Below are positions 6,891 to 8,782 of a DNA stretch of 8,782 bases, piece by piece. The stretch's first letter is position 1; each line of letters begins with the position of its first letter. A model generated the notes under the pieces. The model made no database searches. It was not told where the DNA came from and saw nothing but the letters and a program-made list of their open reading frames with translations. The DNA is taken from contig RFIR01000074.1 in the NCBI GenBank assembly GCA_003695135.1, positions 1 through 8,782 of the forward strand, given 5' to 3'. The position numbers and the translations under genes are program-made. Origin of the DNA: Alphaproteobacteria bacterium (lineage in GTDB: Bacteria > Pseudomonadota > Alphaproteobacteria > Rhodobacterales > Rhodobacteraceae).

Positions 6891-6904
6891 ACGAGGATCA
6901 CGAA

Positions 6905-8137
6905 TTGAACACGGGAATAGAGGCGTTTGTCGACTGTTTCGATGATGTGACGATCAGCCCGCCCGGCTGGCCGGCGATCTGCTCGGTGGTTCTGCCCGCG
7001 CAGGACACACTTCAGCGCTGGCCCGGCTATCCGGATGCGGCCCTGCCCGAGAGCGGCCGCGCGGCCAATGGCCGGGGATGGACCGCCGAAGCCTGCCGGC
7101 AGAGCGGGGTGGGCGAGGCGATCGAGCTTGCAAGCCTCTGCGCCTGGGGCGACGAGAAGATCGTCGACGCCACCGTGGCCGACCTGCCCGGCCGCGTCCT
7201 CCTGCCGGATGCGGTCAACGGCTTCTCTGCCGAGCAGTATCGTGATCGCGAGGACTGGAACGACATGCTGCAGGGGACCGACTGGATCCCGCCCGCCTGC
7301 GAGGCGGAGCGCCGCATCGGATGGGTCGAGGGCGCGGATGCGGGCGGCGATCCGGTCTTCCTGCCCGCCGATGCGGTGCTGATCGGGCGGCGCGAGGCCG
7401 GCGATGCCGATGCCGTCGCCATCGCCGACAGCAACGGTTGTGCCGCAGGATCCACGGCGAGCAGCACGCGCCTTGCGGCATTGCTCGAACTGATCGAACG
7501 CGACGCGACGGGGCGATGGTGGTACGGTGGGCATGGCGCGCGGTCCCTTCCCGTGGAGGCGTCAGAATTCGGCGAGCGCGTGTCGCGGCATTGCGCGCGG
7601 CGGGGCCGGCGCTGCCGGCTGTTCGACATCACCTCCGATCTGGTCGTCCCGGTGGTCGCCGCGCTTTCCCAAGACGAGGATGGCCGCAATCTCGCGCTCG
7701 GCTTCGCCTGCCGGCCTGATGCGGAGACCGCGGTCGGGGACGCGCTGTGCGAGCTGATGCAGATGGAGCTTCTCATCGAGGCGGCCCGCGCCGGCGCGCC
7801 GGTCCGGCCCGGTCTCGCCAGCTGGCTGCGGGAGGTCGGGGCCGAGACCGGCCTGCCGGCCGGGCACGACCCGGCCGGCGGCAGGACGGGGGCCGCGGCC
7901 ATTCCCGACGATCCCGAAGACGCGCTGGATTTCCTGCTTTCGCATTGCCTGTCCCTCGGCTGCGATGTGGTCTTTTTCGATCACACGCGGCCCGAATTCG
8001 CCGTGCCGGTCTGGCGCGCGGTCGCGCCGGGCCTGTGTCACTGGAAGCCGCGGCTCGGCCGGTCGCGGCTCGGTCCAGGCGGGGGTGGTGGAGATGCCCG
8101 CCGCGCCCCTCCCTGGTCGACGATCCTGCGGATCTGA
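6905..8137 (+). CDS. YcaO-family protein (ATP-dependent amide-backbone-activating fold), unusual active site
   Basis: The 410-aa length is normal for a stand-alone YcaO. GRGWTAEACRQSGVGEAIE (56-74) is the N-terminal motif with Glu71 and Glu74. SNGCAAG (176-182) followed by LLELIERD (193-200) is the family hallmark, with Glu195, Glu198 and Arg199. GFACRPDAETAVGDALCELMQ (266-286) and VPVWRAVAPGL (367-377) match later blocks. YcaO enzymes phosphorylate peptide amide oxygens to install azoles, thioamides or amidines, usually in RiPPs. The Glu expected 8 residues before Glu195 is Ser187, which may weaken Mg-ATP binding. No precursor peptide, TfuA, ThiF/Ocin partner or dehydrogenase is visible, so the substrate is unknown. 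The start is TTG at 6905 with GAGG upstream; a downstream GTG is possible. The C-terminus after residue 388 (GPGGGGGDARR) is atypical and may reflect a frameshift. Confidence 0.85.
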   Translation: MNTGIEAFVDCFDDVTISPPGWPAICSVVLPAQDTLQRWPGYPDAALPESGRAANGRGWTAEACRQSGVGEAIELASLCAWGDEKIVDATVADLPGRVLLPDAVNGFSAEQYRDREDWNDMLQGTDWIPPACEAERRIGWVEGADAGGDPVFLPADAVLIGRREAGDADAVAIADSNGCAAGSTASSTRLAALLELIERDATGRWWYGGHGARSLPVEASEFGERVSRHCARRGRRCRLFDITSDLVVPVVAALSQDEDGRNLALGFACRPDAETAVGDALCELMQMELLIEAARAGAPVRPGLASWLREVGAETGLPAGHDPAGGRTGAAAIPDDPEDALDFLLSHCLSLGCDVVFFDHTRPEFAVPVWRAVAPGLCHWKPRLGRSRLGPGGGGGDARRAPPWSTILRI

Positions 8138-8160
8138 TCGCGCCGGTTCGGCCCGCGCCT

Positions 8161-8316
8161 CTAGAGCGGCGGCAGAATCAGCGTGATCACGGAATGCACC
8201 GCGACCAGCGCGCCCAGAACCTCACCGATGGTGATCCGGTGCGGCAAGCGCTTCTCGCGCCAGCAGGAATCGGAGGCCGAACGTCCGGCTTTCCCGATGG
8301 TTCGATGCGGCCACAT
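8161..8316 (-). CDS. Small predicted single-pass membrane protein, 51 aa
   Basis: The ATG at 8314-8316 is preceded by an AGGAG Shine-Dalgarno with 7-bp spacing. The product has a polar, basic N-terminal half (residues 1-28, ending REKRLPHR) and a hydrophobic C-terminal segment ITIGEVLGALVAVHSVITLILPPL with a single His and Glu. This suggests one membrane helix with the basic side in the cytoplasm. It converges on the YcaO gene, stop to stop, with 23 bp between. The family is not recognised. Box 2 lies 59-74 bp upstream of its start, in promoter range. The strong ribosome binding site and clean membrane segment argue for a real gene despite its size. Confidence 0.6.
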   Translation of the reverse strand: MWPHRTIGKAGRSASDSCWREKRLPHRITIGEVLGALVAVHSVITLILPPL

Positions 8317-8374
8317 GTCCTTTCTCCTCGCCGATGGTTTCGGGCCGAGACTGCCAGTCCGGCGGCGAAAGGGA

Positions 8375-8390
8375 TGTGGCAAACCCCACT
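8375..8390. promoter_or_regulatory. Second copy of the Crp-like palindrome (box 2)
   Basis: TGTGGCAAACCCCACT matches box 1 at 13 of 16 positions and keeps GTGG-N6-CCAC with an identical left half. It lies 59-74 bp upstream of the small membrane-protein ATG on the minus strand. Read on the minus strand, the box includes TTGCCA, a possible -35, so it could be an operator for activation or repression. A shared TGCACG(G)AATT motif flanks both boxes. Confidence 0.45.
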
Positions 8391-8564
8391 TGCACGGAAT
8401 TTGTTGCCGCGATCCCGCGTCGGGACGAGCGCCGGCTTCGCAGCGGATCAGAGCGGTGTGGAGGTTGGAAAAATCGTAATGATGAGAGGCCACTGCCAAA
8501 CCGGCCGGCCAGACCCGGGCATTGTGCGCGGGCGGAGGCGAAATGCGGTGCAGGCGATGTCCAC

Positions 8565-8753
8565 TTGTAATTATCACTCGTTTTGTAAATATTGATTTTG
8601 GAATTACTTTTAGGAGACCCCCGCAAAACACCGGCGTGAATGCAAAGCACCTAATGGGTCCGGGTTCCAGTCATCATAATCGTGCGCGCGTAAAGTAATT
8701 AGAAAATAATTCCCCAATCAATATTTAACAATCAACAGTGAAAATAATCACAA
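8565..8753. repeat. Long imperfect inverted repeat in AT-rich DNA
   Basis: Arms 8565-8606 and 8707-8753 are inverted copies. They share a perfect 12-bp core (TAAATATTGATT, with its complement ending at 8727), then GGAATTA after a 2-bp difference, and outward TTGTRATTAT and CACT separated by two 3-bp gaps. About 100 bp lie between the arms, with no convincing gene. The region is far richer in A+T than the rest of the window. It could be a small mobile element of MITE type or a duplicated regulatory sequence. No target-site duplication is evident. Confidence 0.55.
8738..8751. promoter_or_regulatory. CRP-like site GTGA-N6-TCAC
   Basis: GTGAAAATAATCAC has both consensus CRP tetrads at exact spacing, within AGTGA-N6-TCACA. 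It lies inside the right arm of the inverted repeat. The corresponding left arm lacks 3 bp at this point and loses the site. A gene starting to the right of the window is the likely target if it is functional. Confidence 0.45.
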
Positions 8754-8760
8754 CATGACC

Positions 8761-8781
8761 GGCGCCGCATTTCGCGGCGCC
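8761..8781. terminator. GC-rich hairpin at the window edge
   Basis: GGCGCCGC, a 5-nt ATTTC loop and GCGGCGCC form a perfect 8-bp stem. On the minus strand it is followed by GGTCATGTTGTG, not a clear U-tract; on the plus strand the window ends. It may terminate a gene lying to the right or be part of a coding sequence that begins near 8754. Confidence 0.35.
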
Positions 8782-8782
8782 C

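Noticed and set aside
4538..6904. Upstream extension of the YcaO frame to 1199 aa
   Set aside because: This part is antisense to the cyclase gene and has no recognisable domain; the YcaO homology begins only after 6905.
6878..7534. Upstream extension of the cyclase frame to 1056 aa
   Set aside because: It is antisense to the YcaO coding region, and the ATG at 6877 has a ribosome binding site just before the cyclase domain.
8371..8402. Sigma-54 promoter in TGGCAAACCCCACTTGCA
   Set aside because: The GG and GC elements are 12 bp apart instead of the required 10.
8632..8694. 20-codon GTG frame between the inverted arms
   Set aside because: The AGGAG at 8612-8616 is too far from the GTG, and the product has no feature supporting a real peptide.
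8754..8782. Start of a coding sequence (ATG ACC GGC GCC ...) at the right edge
   Set aside because: No Shine-Dalgarno upstream and only nine codons visible, mostly inside a hairpin; it cannot be decided from this window.

Overview
The window is GC-rich, uses GTG and TTG starts, and carries a TTGACG-N17-TAACGA promoter in front of a tRNA gene. That fits an alphaproteobacterium, probably of the Rhodobacteraceae type. This placement is inferred from composition and gene style, as no taxonomic marker gene is present.

Layout. The left part reads on the minus strand: an APH/choline-kinase-type phosphotransferase (1-717, cut by the window edge), a tRNA-Gly(UCC) with encoded CCA (927-1000) and its promoter, and a Crp/Fnr-family regulator (1063-1737). 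This regulator keeps the cAMP-type phosphate-binding cassette and the R-E-x-x-x-R recognition helix of E. coli CRP. A 387-bp gap (1738-2124) follows, with a perfect 16-bp palindrome and two leader hairpins. Next is a two-gene plus-strand unit of lower GC and different codon use: an animal-type haem peroxidase (2125-3822), then, 19 bp on, an unrecognised 163-aa protein (3842-4333). Converging on this unit is a large minus-strand protein (4364-6877) that joins a class III adenylate cyclase domain, a SARP/BTAD-like region, a TolB-like domain and TPRs. Only 27 bp from its start, a YcaO-family protein (6905-8137) is transcribed divergently. A 51-aa predicted membrane protein (8161-8316, minus strand) converges on the YcaO gene. 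The last 466 bp are mostly non-coding and turn AT-rich, with a long imperfect inverted repeat, a CRP-like GTGA-N6-TCAC site and a hairpin at the window edge.

How it may fit together (inference). One locus holds a predicted active adenylate cyclase, a CRP-like protein with cAMP-binding residues, and CRP-spaced palindromes beside the regulator gene and beside the small membrane-protein gene. These could form a local cAMP circuit. The most unusual protein-level signals are: a peroxidase in which both haem-esterifying carboxylates of the family are replaced, paired with an orphan protein in an apparently acquired segment; and a YcaO protein with a Ser at a normally conserved Glu and an apparent frame change near its C-terminus.
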